In this document: piece by piece, positions 26,991 to 36,269 of the stretch
Numbering within the stretch: the first letter of the stretch is position 1
How the letters are laid out: each line of letters opens with the position of its first letter
Assembly: GCA_942492445.1 (NCBI GenBank)
Contig: CALOEW010000066.1
Location: 52,133 to 116,132, forward strand
Direction of reading: 5' to 3'
Source of the DNA: NORP240 sp942492445
GTDB lineage: Bacteria; Pseudomonadota; Gammaproteobacteria; Pseudomonadales; Pseudohongiellaceae
DNA: 64,000 nt
Made by a program: the position numbers and the translations under genes
The notes under the pieces: model-generated
The model's database searches: none
Told to the model about the DNA's origin: nothing
What the model saw: only the letters and a program-made list of their open reading frames with translations

Positions 26991-28079
26991 TCAGGCAGCC
27001 ACTTCCTTCCAGACAAAGAAACGGGTGGCAGCCAGGAAGCTGACAAGGCCCCAGGCGCCGATGCCAAGCATGTCCAGGGGAATGTCGACAAGACCGGCAC
27101 CGTTGTTGGCTATTTCCCGCATGGCATTGGCCACGAAACTGAGGGGCAGGATTGCGGCCACCGGCTGGATAAAGCCCGGCAACGAGTCAATGGGATAAAA
27201 AATCCCTGACAGGAAAATCTGCGGGAAAATAACCAGATTGCCGACGGCCTGGATGGACTGCTGGGTCCGGGCCAGGCTGCCCAGCAGAAACCCGATACAC
27301 AGGAAGATGATGGCGCCGAGGAAAATGACAGTGAACAGAGCCGTGTAGCTGCCGAGAATCCGCACATCCAGGAACAGCACGGCAATGCCCAGCAGTACGG
27401 CAACCTGCAGCACACACAGAGCGATGCGTGACATGACGATGGCAATAATAAAATCGCGTGGTTGCAGCGGTGTCACGAACAACCGTTTCAGTATTCCCTT
27501 GCGCCGATACTCCACGATATTGAAGCCGCTGCCGGCAATGGAAACCTGCATCAGCGTGAACGCCAGGAGGCCGGGAATCAGGAAATCCAGGTAACGCTGG
27601 GACCGCGCCCGCACGTCCTCCACCGCCAGGGTGAACAATGGCTCGGTATCGCGAAGCTGTCTTTCCACCGCCAGAAGTGACTGCTCGAGTACGGGCATAA
27701 TCAGGTTAAGCTCCTGCACCTGGGCTGCGTCCACCAGCAACCCCAATTCCACGTTGCGGTCGGTTTCCTGAAACTGCCCGGGTACGATAAGCACCATGGT
27801 TGTGTCGCCGGCGATCAGTGCCTGGCGAAGGTCGGGTTCTTCGCCCAGAGTAACCTCGAACAGCGGGTTCGCTTCAAGCAATCGAATGAAATCAGCCGCC
27901 ACCGTGCCTGGTGCATTGTTGACTATGCCAAGGGAGATGGGCTCTTGTTCCCGGTTGCCGACGAACCCGAATACCATCATGAATACGATTGGGAAAAACA
28001 GACTGAAAAATATTGCCTGGCGATCGCGAAGGAATATCCTGGTGAGCGTGCCGGCAAGACTCAGTGCTATTGGCTTCAT
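26991..28079 (-). CDS. ABC-2 type permease
   Basis: The 362-residue protein has one N-terminal helix, a periplasmic domain (about 45-165) and five C-terminal helices, the ABC-2/YhhJ-like plan used for exporting drugs, polysaccharides or lipids. Its start lies 3 bp after the ATPase stop, so the pair is co-transcribed. No substrate clue is present. Confidence 0.88.
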   Translation of the reverse strand: MKPIALSLAGTLTRIFLRDRQAIFFSLFFPIVFMMVFGFVGNREQEPISLGIVNNAPGTVAADFIRLLEANPLFEVTLGEEPDLRQALIAGDTTMVLIVPGQFQETDRNVELGLLVDAAQVQELNLIMPVLEQSLLAVERQLRDTEPLFTLAVEDVRARSQRYLDFLIPGLLAFTLMQVSIAGSGFNIVEYRRKGILKRLFVTPLQPRDFIIAIVMSRIALCVLQVAVLLGIAVLFLDVRILGSYTALFTVIFLGAIIFLCIGFLLGSLARTQQSIQAVGNLVIFPQIFLSGIFYPIDSLPGFIQPVAAILPLSFVANAMREIANNGAGLVDIPLDMLGIGAWGLVSFLAATRFFVWKEVAA

Positions 28080-28082
28080 GGG

Positions 28083-28847
28083 TCAGTCTCTCAATCCATG
28101 TCCCGTGAGCGCCAGAAATACGTCCTCCAGGCTGCCGTGTAATGGTGCCTGGGGTGGTTCCGGAGCGTGTTCGAGAATCAATTTCCTGGGGGTGTCCTCG
28201 GCTATCAAATTGCCGTGATCCATGATGGCAATGCGTTGGCACAGGGATTCCGCCTCTTCCATGTTGTGGGTGGTGAGAACGATGGTCATGCCGGTACTGT
28301 TGAGTTCCTGCACCAGATTCCAGAGGTTGCGCTTGGCCTGGGGATCAAGGCCGGTGGTGGGCTCGTCCAGGAACAGCACCTTGGGATCGTTGACCAGCGC
28401 ACAGGCAATGGAAAAGCGCTGCTTCTGGCCACCGGACAGGTTGGCGGGTTTGGCGTCCGCTTTGTCGGTGAGGTGCACGCGCCCGAGCAGTTCCAGGGGG
28501 TCGATTTCGCGACCGTAAAGGGCGCCGAACAGGGTGATCAGTTCCCGCAGCGACAGGTTGTCGAAATACTCGTTGGCCTGCAGTTGCACGCCGATCAGTT
28601 TTTTCACTTCAAAGGGGTGCGTGTTGACACAGACTCCATCAATGTAGGCTTCGCCGGCATCGATATCGGTGAGTCCTTCCAGCATTTCCAGAGTAGTGGT
28701 TTTGCCGGCGCCGTTGGGTCCGAGGATGCCATAGATCTCTCCAGCCTCAATTTCCAGCGAGATGTCGTCCACTGCTTTGAAAAATTCGGATTTGTTGCCC
28801 GGTCGCGGGTAACGCTTGACCAGATTTCGGACTTCAATGATTGCCAT
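28083..28847 (-). CDS. ABC-2 transporter ATP-binding subunit
   Basis: The start is placed at ATG 28847 (MAIIEVRNLVKRY), dropping 22 upstream codons. The 254-residue ATPase has Walker A GPNGAGKTT, signature LSGGQKQ, Walker B VLFLDEPTTGLD and the H-loop TTHNMEEAE. It belongs to the CcmA/drug-export class that pairs with ABC-2 permeases. An inverted-repeat element inserted 67 bp upstream of its start may carry or disturb its promoter. Confidence 0.9.
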   Translation of the reverse strand: MAIIEVRNLVKRYPRPGNKSEFFKAVDDISLEIEAGEIYGILGPNGAGKTTTLEMLEGLTDIDAGEAYIDGVCVNTHPFEVKKLIGVQLQANEYFDNLSLRELITLFGALYGREIDPLELLGRVHLTDKADAKPANLSGGQKQRFSIACALVNDPKVLFLDEPTTGLDPQAKRNLWNLVQELNSTGMTIVLTTHNMEEAESLCQRIAIMDHGNLIAEDTPRKLILEHAPEPPQAPLHGSLEDVFLALTGHGLRD

Positions 28848-28914
28848 GGAAGAGTTTGTATCGCCATTGCGTCTGTCAGCTGCCGCAGTATGATAACCGC
28901 GGAGTGGAGTCATT

Positions 28915-28923
28915 ACTAATAAT
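28915..28923. repeat. Left 9 bp target duplication of the 705 bp element
   Basis: ACTAATAAT here is repeated as ACTAATAGT at 29629-29637 (8 of 9), flanking the terminal inverted repeats. Confidence 0.75.
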
Positions 28924-29628
28924 CATTGCTGTCCCACAATACCATGACCGGAAGGCTTTCAGTGGCCTGAATCCGGGTGCTTCCAGCATTTATACTCCCT
29001 GTAAGACATGGACGTGAGTTTGCTACACGACAATCAATAGATTGGCGTGCGATATATTTTCCGGGATCGCACCGCTCCAGGGGAGTCTGATCCTCCGCAA
29101 CTTGCACCCCTCCGGGGTTCCCTCTCTCGGTCGCAAGCCCTGGAAGACGGTCTTGCTCGGTCGGTCGGTGCTGCGTTTTTTTGCTCCGTCCTGAGACTCC
29201 CCTGGACCGGTGCTCAGTGCTCGAATTCAAGGCTTGTGGAAACCAGAAGCGCTAATTCGTTGGAAAAGCCGATATTCATCGGTAGTCCCTTTGTTGGGAG
29301 TTAATCGGAGCATTCGAAGCCACTGCACGAGGAATTCTGCTCTTAGCCAAGGCGTGGCCGCTCGAAGCCACGAATAACTGTCTTCCCTCAAAACCCTGGA
29401 AACAAAATTGCACGCTATCTGATTTTCAAATCCAGTACTTGCTGACCTATCACTCCAGGAGCCTGGGCACACTACTGGCATCGGTCCCGTGAAACCCGCC
29501 AGTGGTGTCTGAAGGAGGAAAATCCTTCCCGGGAAGCCCGGAAAATTTTTCCCATCTACAGGCCTCTTGAATCCTGAGAAGCCTTTTTTAGCTCAAATGG
29601 TGCGTCTTGATAATGTGGGACAGCTATG
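28924..29628. mobile_element. Non-coding 705 bp element with 15 bp inverted ends
   Basis: The ends are CATTGCTGTCCCACA (28924-28938) and TGTGGGACAGCTATG (29614-29628), inverted with one mismatch and flanked by a 9 bp duplication. No transposase is encoded, so it is MITE-like and would need an enzyme in trans. The interior holds a large hairpin (29069-29213). The first 60 bp match, in reverse complement, the right end of the 42776-43211 element, and 29300-29340 matches its 43030-43075 part. Relative order of parts differs between the two copies, so this one may be composite. Confidence 0.8.
29069..29213. other. Structured core hairpin of the 705 bp element
   Basis: GCACCGCTCCAGGGGAGTCT (29069-29088) pairs with 29194-29213 at 19 of 20 positions. 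Inside are a CCCC-TCC-GGGG hairpin (29107-29117) and a 5 bp stem GCAAG/CTTGC closing the loop CCCTGGAAGACGGT (29138-29151). The same plan with different stem sequences is found at 42881-43016. Confidence 0.65.
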
Positions 29629-29629
29629 A

Positions 29630-29908
29630 CTAATAGTAGTAATAAGCCCGCTGCGCCGGCTTCAGGGGGGCGAGGAAGAAATAGAAAATCCACGCGAACC
29701 AGGACAGGAATAGGATAGCGAGAATCCAGCAGAATTTTTCGCCACGGGAGGTCTTGTCCGAGGCCGCAATGATGAGTATCGGCAGAAGCCAGACCAGGAA
29801 CACACCGGCGCCGCAGATCAGCACGAATCCAACGGTCAGCACGGGGAGTAGCAGTGCCGCCCCGATCAGCACTACGAACGTCCAGAACAGAAAGCTCAAT
29901 AATCTCAT
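29630..29908 (-). CDS. Small membrane protein, superinfection-immunity/PLDc_N-like
   Basis: The 92-residue protein has three hydrophobic segments (about 4-22, 26-45 and 59-80). A segment with KTSRGEKFCWILAILFLSWF resembles the short two-helix Imm_superinfect/PLDc_N families. Function cannot be assigned. Its TAG stop lies inside the target duplication of the adjacent inverted-repeat element, so the insertion landed on the last codons without changing the stop. Confidence 0.6.
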   Translation of the reverse strand: MRLLSFLFWTFVVLIGAALLLPVLTVGFVLICGAGVFLVWLLPILIIAASDKTSRGEKFCWILAILFLSWFAWIFYFFLAPLKPAQRAYYYY

Positions 29909-30266
29909 GGTGGTCTCCCCGGTTGCTGCCGATAGTTGCCCGGTTTCCGGCGTCGGTGATGTGCAATGGGCACATCAAGTGGTCTGGGCCGGCCGGAAAT
30001 GCCGTCCTGAGATTAGAAATGCGATTATCGTGCCAACACGGATTGCATCGGAGCCTCTGATGAAGTTCCTATGTAAAACAGAGAGATAGGGATTGCCCTG
30101 CCTTGCTCCAGGCGTTCTAAGTGTCTACCATGCCAATTTTTGGCGAATTCAACCAGGTAGTGCGCAAAAGGCTGCTTCCAGGGTTTTTCTTGCCATCGTG
30201 ACGCCAAATTGCCATTCTCGGCAACACAACTACAGCCAGAAACAAGACCCGAGAGGTGAACTCGCC
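29909..30266. other. Intergenic region, nothing clear
   Basis: This 358 bp stretch separates the divergent small membrane protein and NHL-repeat genes. A degenerate piece of the stop-codon repeat (GAGCCTCTGATGAAGTTCC) lies near 30052-30071. No gene or clear promoter was seen. Confidence 0.4.
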
Positions 30267-31334
30267 ATGTTAGGTTCCGCAATCCAGCAATACGGGCGCA
30301 GGCTGTTGCCAGCTCTTGTATCCAGTGTATTCCTGTTCACTTCATTTGCCGCTCTGGCACAAGGTTATCCCAACCCCTACGCCAGCCTCAGCACCTGGCT
30401 GAAGCTGCCTGACGGTCGCACCATGGGGGCGGTGGGTGATCTGGATGTCGATCCGGACGGAGAACATATCTGGGCGATCGTCCGTTGTGACGCCACCGCA
30501 CCCAACCGGTTCGGCGATGAATGCCTGGACTCGGACCTTGACTCGGTACTCAAAATCGACAGCGAAGGTAATGTCGTGGAAAGTTTTGGCGGCGGCATGT
30601 TCATCTGGCCTCATGGTATCGATGTGGATCCGGACGGCAATGTCTGGGTCACCGACGCCGTTGCGGAGGGTCGAATTCCGGACGGTGACCGGCGCGGGCA
30701 CCAGGTAGTCAAATTCAGCCCTGTGGGCGAGGTGTTGCTGGTTCTGGGAACACCGGGCGAACAGGGAAATGGACCCGCTCATTTCACGTCCCCGGCGGAT
30801 GTGGTGGTGGGCGATGGCGGCAGCATTTTCGTTGCCGATGGACACTATGAGAATGGCAACAGCCGTGTGGTGAAATTTGATCGCCACGGTAATTTCATAA
30901 AAGCCTGGGGCAGGACCGGTTATGCGCCCGGGGAATTCCGGGTGCTGCATACCATTGCAATCGATCAGCGCGGTCGGGTGTTTGTAGGCGATCGTTCCAA
31001 CAACCGCATTCAACTTTTCGATCAGGATGGAAACTTTCTTACCATGTGGACTCAATACGGTCGACCCAGCGGCATCTTTTTCGATGATCACGACAACATT
31101 TATGTCGCTGATTCGGAATCCGATAATGTCCAGAATCCGGGCTGGGACATGGGTATCCGGATTGGAGATGCCAATGAGGGGTGGGTACATTATTTTGTAC
31201 AATTGCCCTATGGGGATGAACGTAGCAGCGTAGGCAATGGCGCCGAGTTCGTGGCGGTAGACGCAGCCGGAAACATGTACGGCGGCGAACCGGCTCCGCG
31301 GAAACTGCAGAAATACGTCAGAATCAGGCGCTGA
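30267..31334 (+). CDS. Exported NHL-repeat beta-propeller protein
   Basis: ATG 30267 was chosen over the frame start at 30093 because GAGAGGTGAA precedes it and a signal peptide follows (cleavage AALA/QG near residue 33). The 355-residue product has repeated NHL blades of the form DPDGNVWVTDA, GDGGSIFVADG, DQRGRVFVGDRSNNRIQLFD and DHDNIYVADSE, giving a six-bladed propeller. Similar propellers are found in peptidyl-alpha-hydroxyglycine lyases and in binding proteins. No catalytic role can be assigned from sequence. Confidence 0.8.
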   Translation: MLGSAIQQYGRRLLPALVSSVFLFTSFAALAQGYPNPYASLSTWLKLPDGRTMGAVGDLDVDPDGEHIWAIVRCDATAPNRFGDECLDSDLDSVLKIDSEGNVVESFGGGMFIWPHGIDVDPDGNVWVTDAVAEGRIPDGDRRGHQVVKFSPVGEVLLVLGTPGEQGNGPAHFTSPADVVVGDGGSIFVADGHYENGNSRVVKFDRHGNFIKAWGRTGYAPGEFRVLHTIAIDQRGRVFVGDRSNNRIQLFDQDGNFLTMWTQYGRPSGIFFDDHDNIYVADSESDNVQNPGWDMGIRIGDANEGWVHYFVQLPYGDERSSVGNGAEFVAVDAAGNMYGGEPAPRKLQKYVRIRR

Positions 31335-31353
31335 TGCGCGGGAACCGTAACAG

Positions 31354-31791
31354 GTGATTGCTCCAGTTTTCAGAAACATCATGGCGGTTGTTGCCGGACT
31401 GGTGACAGGCAGCCTGGTGAATATGGCCCTGGTTATTATCGGGCCCGTGGTGGTGCCTCCTCCTCCCGGTGTCGATATGACTGACATGGCTTCGCTGGAA
31501 GCCTCGATGCAGCTTCTCGGTCCGCAACATTTTGTATTCCCGTTGCTGGCGCACGCACTGGGGACACTGGTCGGGGCTACGGTCTGTTTCATTCTGGCCG
31601 GGAGAAATCCGCGTCTGCTATCGGTTGGAGTCGGGGTATTCTTTTTCCTTGGCGGGATCAGTGTCTCCAGGATGATCCCGGCGCCCACCTGGTTTGTTGT
31701 TGTGGACCTGGTTTTCGCCTACCTGCCGATGGCGGGGTTGGCGATCATCAGTGGAAATTACCTGACCGACAGGATCAAGGCGAAAGGTTGA
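31354..31791 (+). CDS. Four-helix membrane protein of unknown function
   Basis: The 145-residue product has four hydrophobic segments (about 9-31, 62-82, 88-104 and 112-133) and a proline-rich periplasmic loop (VVPPPPGVDMT). The start is GTG 31354, with ATG 31381 as an alternative; no strong ribosome site helps. It follows the NHL-protein gene by 19 bp and may be cotranscribed. I do not recognise the family with confidence. Confidence 0.6.
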   Translation: MIAPVFRNIMAVVAGLVTGSLVNMALVIIGPVVVPPPPGVDMTDMASLEASMQLLGPQHFVFPLLAHALGTLVGATVCFILAGRNPRLLSVGVGVFFFLGGISVSRMIPAPTWFVVVDLVFAYLPMAGLAIISGNYLTDRIKAKG

Positions 31792-31832
31792 TATCCTCAA
31801 AAGGGCTGAGCTAATAAGGCTGGTTGACGTCC

Positions 31833-32525
31833 ATGGCGCAAAATAGTCGTACGTTTCGCAATCTGGTACTACCGCTGCTGATCTTTCTATTCGGTCTCAG
31901 TGTCTATGAGTACAACAATCAGGGCGAGGTCACCTGGTATCGGGATCCGTTTTCAGCGCTGCAGAATCTGTCTGAGCGACTGCGGTCGCTGCTTTACCAG
32001 CCGGAAACAAAACAAGCCCCGTTAGTTGTGGAGCGCAGCGAACCGAGTGAGCGAATCCAGGCTGACCCTGTTGGTTTTGCGCTCAACCCGCAGTACATTG
32101 ATCCCGGTGCGCCGCGTTTCGAATTGGTGGGGCGGGTGTCCCGGGTCATCGATGGTGACAGTATTGAGGTGCAGGTCCGGGGTAACAAATTTGCGGTCAG
32201 GTTGTTCGGTATCGATACCCCGGAACACGACCAGCCCCACGGCGAAAATGCCTCCAGAGCTCTGACCCGCAAACTGGAGGGCCGCGAAGTGGCGGTCAGC
32301 ATCGAGGACATAGACGACTATGGGCGCCTGGTAGGCACCGTGTATCAGAAGGGGCATAACACCAACCTGGAAATGGTTGCCGACGGTCATGCCTGGTGGT
32401 ACCAGCAATACGCCCGTTCACAGCGGGACCTTGAGCGGGCCCAGCATAGCGCCCGGGACGCCGGCCTGGGGCTGTGGGGTGAGGCTGATCCGGTGGCGCC
32501 CTGGGAATGGCGGCGCAGTCACTAG
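31833..32525 (+). CDS. Membrane-anchored staphylococcal-nuclease-like endonuclease
   Basis: The 230-residue protein has an N-terminal anchor (about residues 11-24) and a thermonuclease domain (100-225). Catalytic positions of the fold are visible: D107 and D109 in VIDGDS, R123 and D128 in VRLFGIDTPE, E131, and R165 in DYGRLVG. It would cleave DNA or RNA at the cell surface with Ca2+. A TTG at 31824, nearer an AAGG, is an alternative start. Confidence 0.85.
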   Translation: MAQNSRTFRNLVLPLLIFLFGLSVYEYNNQGEVTWYRDPFSALQNLSERLRSLLYQPETKQAPLVVERSEPSERIQADPVGFALNPQYIDPGAPRFELVGRVSRVIDGDSIEVQVRGNKFAVRLFGIDTPEHDQPHGENASRALTRKLEGREVAVSIEDIDDYGRLVGTVYQKGHNTNLEMVADGHAWWYQQYARSQRDLERAQHSARDAGLGLWGEADPVAPWEWRRSH

Positions 32526-32559
32526 ACAGCAGGCTGTCCCGCACAGCCCAGACCGCAGA

Positions 32560-33573
32560 TCAGCGGGGGAATCGTGCGATGCGATCACCTCCGCCGATTC
32601 CGCCCAGCCAGATTTCGTCTCCCACCTGCAGTGCCACGGTGCCCAGAAGAAACCGTGGATTGGACGGATAATCGACCAGCTGTACCACAGTCAATGTGTC
32701 CGGGTCGATTTGCGCTGCCCGGGAGGCAACGCCGCGGCAGCTTCCCCCACTGATGCATGTCCCCATTGATGCGCCCTCGGCTTCATACTGGCCGCCCGCC
32801 AGCAGATCACCGTCTGAAGTCCAACGCACATTGTCGACATGGAAACCGACACTCACTACCGCTTTCTGCACCGGTTCCCTGCCTCGGGACAGGCGAATCA
32901 GAGCTTCATCAACCCAGCCGCCGATATAGAGCCAGCGCCCGTCCGGGGATGCCACGACCCCATTGGGACCGGGCATTTCACTGCCGGGCACGACGCTCCA
33001 GCCTGCAGTGGGGTGCCATTCCCACAGCTGGCCGCCACCGGGATTGAAATTTGTGACCACGAAGCCTTCCCCCGGAAGTGGTGCCACGGAATTCAGGCTG
33101 ACGTTACCAGGCGCTACCACGCAACCCCGCCAGGTGAGCCGGGGCAGGCCGTCGGCAACTTCCACATCGAAGATTTCCACCGCCTCCCGGTCGCCATGCC
33201 CCACTACGTACAGGGTGGTAGCGGCACCCGGTTCAGGCCGCAGCGCCAATCCGTGCGGTCTGAATCGGGAACTCAGGGGCCCGGGGCATGCCCCGAACCG
33301 GGCCTGGTTCAGGCTCACCACCGCCTGCGCGGCGGGAAAAACAGCGTTCGCCGCCCCGGTTGCGGAGTCGATGGCGTACAGTGCGCCCTCATCGATCATG
33401 CTCGAGGCAATCAGCCATTGTGTGCCTGGCAGGGAGACCAGGTCTTCGCCGTTCACCACACCACAGATAAAACGAACCTGTCCGTCGTTGTCGCAGTCCT
33501 CGGCACCGATGGCGAGGCAGCCTGAGAACAACAGTACGGTAAGGATTGGTAACAGTGGCAGTTTTTTGCACAT
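32560..33573 (-). CDS. Exported beta-propeller (SMP-30-like) protein
   Basis: The start ATG 33573 follows AGGGAGA by 8 nt. The 337-residue product begins with a signal ending LFSGC, possibly a lipobox. It contains repeated strand-turn units such as PNGVVASPDGRWLYIGGW and DNVRWTSDGDLLAGGQYE, resembling SMP-30/strictosidine-synthase-like propellers. Four or more cysteines in the mature part suggest disulfides. Its enzymatic role is unknown. It converges with the nuclease gene. Confidence 0.65.
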   Translation of the reverse strand: MCKKLPLLPILTVLLFSGCLAIGAEDCDNDGQVRFICGVVNGEDLVSLPGTQWLIASSMIDEGALYAIDSATGAANAVFPAAQAVVSLNQARFGACPGPLSSRFRPHGLALRPEPGAATTLYVVGHGDREAVEIFDVEVADGLPRLTWRGCVVAPGNVSLNSVAPLPGEGFVVTNFNPGGGQLWEWHPTAGWSVVPGSEMPGPNGVVASPDGRWLYIGGWVDEALIRLSRGREPVQKAVVSVGFHVDNVRWTSDGDLLAGGQYEAEGASMGTCISGGSCRGVASRAAQIDPDTLTVVQLVDYPSNPRFLLGTVALQVGDEIWLGGIGGGDRIARFPR

Positions 33574-33642
33574 CGTTGATTCTCCCTTCGCCGTCACTGC
33601 GGCAATGCCGTGCCAGTTAACATCGAGCCGGTCTGCCCGGCG

Positions 33643-34059
33643 TTACAGAATGATCCGGATGAACTGTATCCACATGACCAGCAGCACAATGTTGCTGCTT
33701 CCGAAGCAGGCCAGCCGGTGCAGGACATTGTTGTAGCTCAGATGCACAACACTGTGCGCCAGGCGCAGGGCAAAGTAAAGCCAGGCCAGGTTGACGAAAA
33801 ACGGAGTGACATTGCCGGTAATGAAGAGAATCACGCACAACACATAAAACAATACCGGTATCTCCAGCAGGTTCATCATGTTGCGGTTCGGCAGGCTGAC
33901 ATCGCCCGGTACCCTTTTTGATTCCCCGTAGGCGAAGTCGGCTGCTGTCACCTTGTTATTGAGGCTGGCCATTATCCGCTTGTAGGGAATGAGCAGCAGA
34001 ACCAGGAAGGTGAGTATCACCAGTGCACTGACGGGCATGAAAATGCTTGTGGGTTCCAT
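33643..34059 (-). CDS. MAPEG-family membrane protein
   Basis: The 138-residue protein has four membrane helices and the MAPEG layout: a first helix, a polar loop with SLPNRNMMNLLEIPVLFY, and a following helix with ALRLAHSVVHLSYNNVLHR carrying the conserved arginine and asparagine. Bacterial MAPEG proteins are glutathione-binding or of unknown function. It lies between the SMP-30-like gene and the PQQ enzyme on the same strand. Confidence 0.85.
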   Translation of the reverse strand: MEPTSIFMPVSALVILTFLVLLLIPYKRIMASLNNKVTAADFAYGESKRVPGDVSLPNRNMMNLLEIPVLFYVLCVILFITGNVTPFFVNLAWLYFALRLAHSVVHLSYNNVLHRLACFGSSNIVLLVMWIQFIRIIL

Positions 34060-34101
34060 AAGTGGCTTCCTGTTTCTGCTGTTCCCGTAGTTAAGCGGTG
34101 A

Positions 34102-36066
34102 TCAGTCCGGCAGGGCGAATGCTACCAGCTCGGCCGGGTGCTGGCTGTCGCCGATTGCCACCACGATATATTGTTTGCCGTTCTGCATGTAACTGACCGG
34201 TGCACCAGTGGTGCCGGCTTCCAGTTCCACCTCCCAGAAAATTCCACCTGATTCTTTATCGTAGGCACGGAACGAGGGGCCGCCACTGTTGGTGGCTATT
34301 TCAACAGGCATGTCCGGCGGAATTCGGGAATCGCGGAACAGGTTGGTCTGTCCCTCGCCGATGAAAAGCAGCGACTTGGTAAGCAGCGGAGACGGCCGGC
34401 CAGGTACACCCAGTTTTCCGAGTTTCAGATGGGCGATGGCGGGATGGTTGCGGGGGCCGTCGCCGTTGGGGACCATCCAGACATGTTCGCCGGTATTCAT
34501 GTTGATGGCGGTAATGCGGCCATAAGGCGGTTTGAACAGGGGCAATCCCCGTGGACCGGCGATCCAGCGGCGCGTGCCCTTGACGTAGCGCAGGTTGGTT
34601 GACTCCGGGTCACCGAGCAATAAATCAGCCACGAACGGAGAGGTGATGGACGGGATGTACAGGTAGCCGGTCTCCGGGTCGAAGGAAGCGCCCTGTACAT
34701 CGGCCCCACCCTGGGACCCGGGCAACTGGATTGTCCCCTGGGTATCGCCAGGATTGTCTCCGCGAACTGAGGGCGGTGTGAACAACGGACCGGTCACGTA
34801 ATTGCTGACTATTTCCAATGCTTCGGCACGCAGCTCGGGCGTGAAGTCGATCAGGTTATCCACGCCGGACCCCTGCCGCTCAAAGGGTGCGGGCAGGGTA
34901 GGGAATGGTTGGGTGGGGGAGGTCACCTCTCCTGGTACATCGGACTGGGGAACCGGCCGTTCCTCGATTTCCCAGACCGGCTCGCCGGTGCGGCGATCGA
35001 AGGTAAACACAAAACCCTGTTTGGTAATCTGGGCCACGGCGGCTATCTCACGCCCGGCCACGTTGATGTCCATGAGTATGGGGGCCGCGGGCAGGTCATA
35101 ATCCCACAGACCATGGTGGACTATCTGATAGTGCCATACCCGCTCACCGGTCTCGGCATCCACCGCCACCAGGGTCTGGGTAAACAGGTTGTCGCCGATG
35201 CGATGACCGCCGTACATGTCATTGGTGCCGGAGGTGATGGGCATGTAGACCAGGCCCAGCTCCGGATCGGCGCTGAACAGCGACCAGACCGGCGCATGGC
35301 CGGTGAACGACCAGGCGCGATCCTGCCAGGTGGCGGTACCGAACTCACCATCCTGGGGGATCACATGATAAATCCAGCGGAGCGCGCCGCTGCGGACATC
35401 GTAGGCTCTCACGTCTCCGCGTACGGCTTCCTTGTTGGAGAATGAATCGGACATGGCCTGGCCGATGACCACTACATCGCCCACCACCATGGGGACGCCA
35501 CCCCAGCGATAGCGTTCAGCTTCCGGCTCATCGACCTGCAGGTTGACCCGGCCGCCGTCACCGAAACCGGCCACAGGCTCACCGGTGTCAGCATCAAGGG
35601 CATACAGGTGAGTATTTCGCTGTGCCAGAATGCGCCTGTCGCTGCCTGCGCTCCAGTACGCCACGCCCCGTGGTGCCGTGCCGCGCAGGTCCTCAGCGCC
35701 ACCGAACGGTTCCTGGACCCAGCGGGTTGCGCCGCTTGCCGGATCGAAGGCCTCAACCAGGCCCACGCTGTTGGGGATGTACGCAGTACCATTCACGACG
35801 ATGGGGGCCGCCACGTAATTGGGAGTCACCCGCTGTTGCGGGTTCAGGGAATAGTAATAGGCGTCAAGGGCGGGGCGACGCCAGACCACGCGCAGATCGT
35901 TGACATTTCCGGCATGGATCTGGTCCAGCGGCGAATACTTGGTGCTGCCGGTGTCGGCGGCATAGGCCTGCCAGCCATCTCCCTGTGCACCGTTCTGGGC
36001 TGCGGCCCCGGACATCATTGCGGTGGCTGTCACCACCAGAGCGATCAATCCAACTGCCTTCGACAT
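34102..36066 (-). CDS. PQQ-binding beta-propeller dehydrogenase (quinoprotein)
   Basis: The 654-residue protein has a signal peptide (cleavage SGAAA/QN near 24) and an eight-bladed propeller whose tryptophan-docking repeats are visible (ALRWIYHVIPQDGEF, GERVWHYQIVHHGLWDYD, GEPVWEIEERPVP, GIFWEVELEAGTTGAP). The DYDLPAAPIL region corresponds to the active-site side in membrane-type quinoprotein glucose/alcohol dehydrogenases. There is no heme c motif, so electrons must leave through another carrier. The substrate cannot be read. No pqq synthesis genes are in the window. Confidence 0.85.
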   Translation of the reverse strand: MSKAVGLIALVVTATAMMSGAAAQNGAQGDGWQAYAADTGSTKYSPLDQIHAGNVNDLRVVWRRPALDAYYYSLNPQQRVTPNYVAAPIVVNGTAYIPNSVGLVEAFDPASGATRWVQEPFGGAEDLRGTAPRGVAYWSAGSDRRILAQRNTHLYALDADTGEPVAGFGDGGRVNLQVDEPEAERYRWGGVPMVVGDVVVIGQAMSDSFSNKEAVRGDVRAYDVRSGALRWIYHVIPQDGEFGTATWQDRAWSFTGHAPVWSLFSADPELGLVYMPITSGTNDMYGGHRIGDNLFTQTLVAVDAETGERVWHYQIVHHGLWDYDLPAAPILMDINVAGREIAAVAQITKQGFVFTFDRRTGEPVWEIEERPVPQSDVPGEVTSPTQPFPTLPAPFERQGSGVDNLIDFTPELRAEALEIVSNYVTGPLFTPPSVRGDNPGDTQGTIQLPGSQGGADVQGASFDPETGYLYIPSITSPFVADLLLGDPESTNLRYVKGTRRWIAGPRGLPLFKPPYGRITAINMNTGEHVWMVPNGDGPRNHPAIAHLKLGKLGVPGRPSPLLTKSLLFIGEGQTNLFRDSRIPPDMPVEIATNSGGPSFRAYDKESGGIFWEVELEAGTTGAPVSYMQNGKQYIVVAIGDSQHPAELVAFALPD

Positions 36067-36269
36067 GTCGGCATCCTCCTAAAGGGTTATTGTTATTCTG
36101 ACTTTCGGAGCACCGATTATTTAGCATCTGGACAGCAAGATAAAGTACAGTTGACGCTAACACTGAAATTCCGGATCGAATCGCCCCGACCGATGGCCTG
36201 GGAAGCCCTGGATCAGGACGCGGTCCCCTGATTGAAAATGGTAATGCCTAAACGGCGGAGAGTGGCCTG

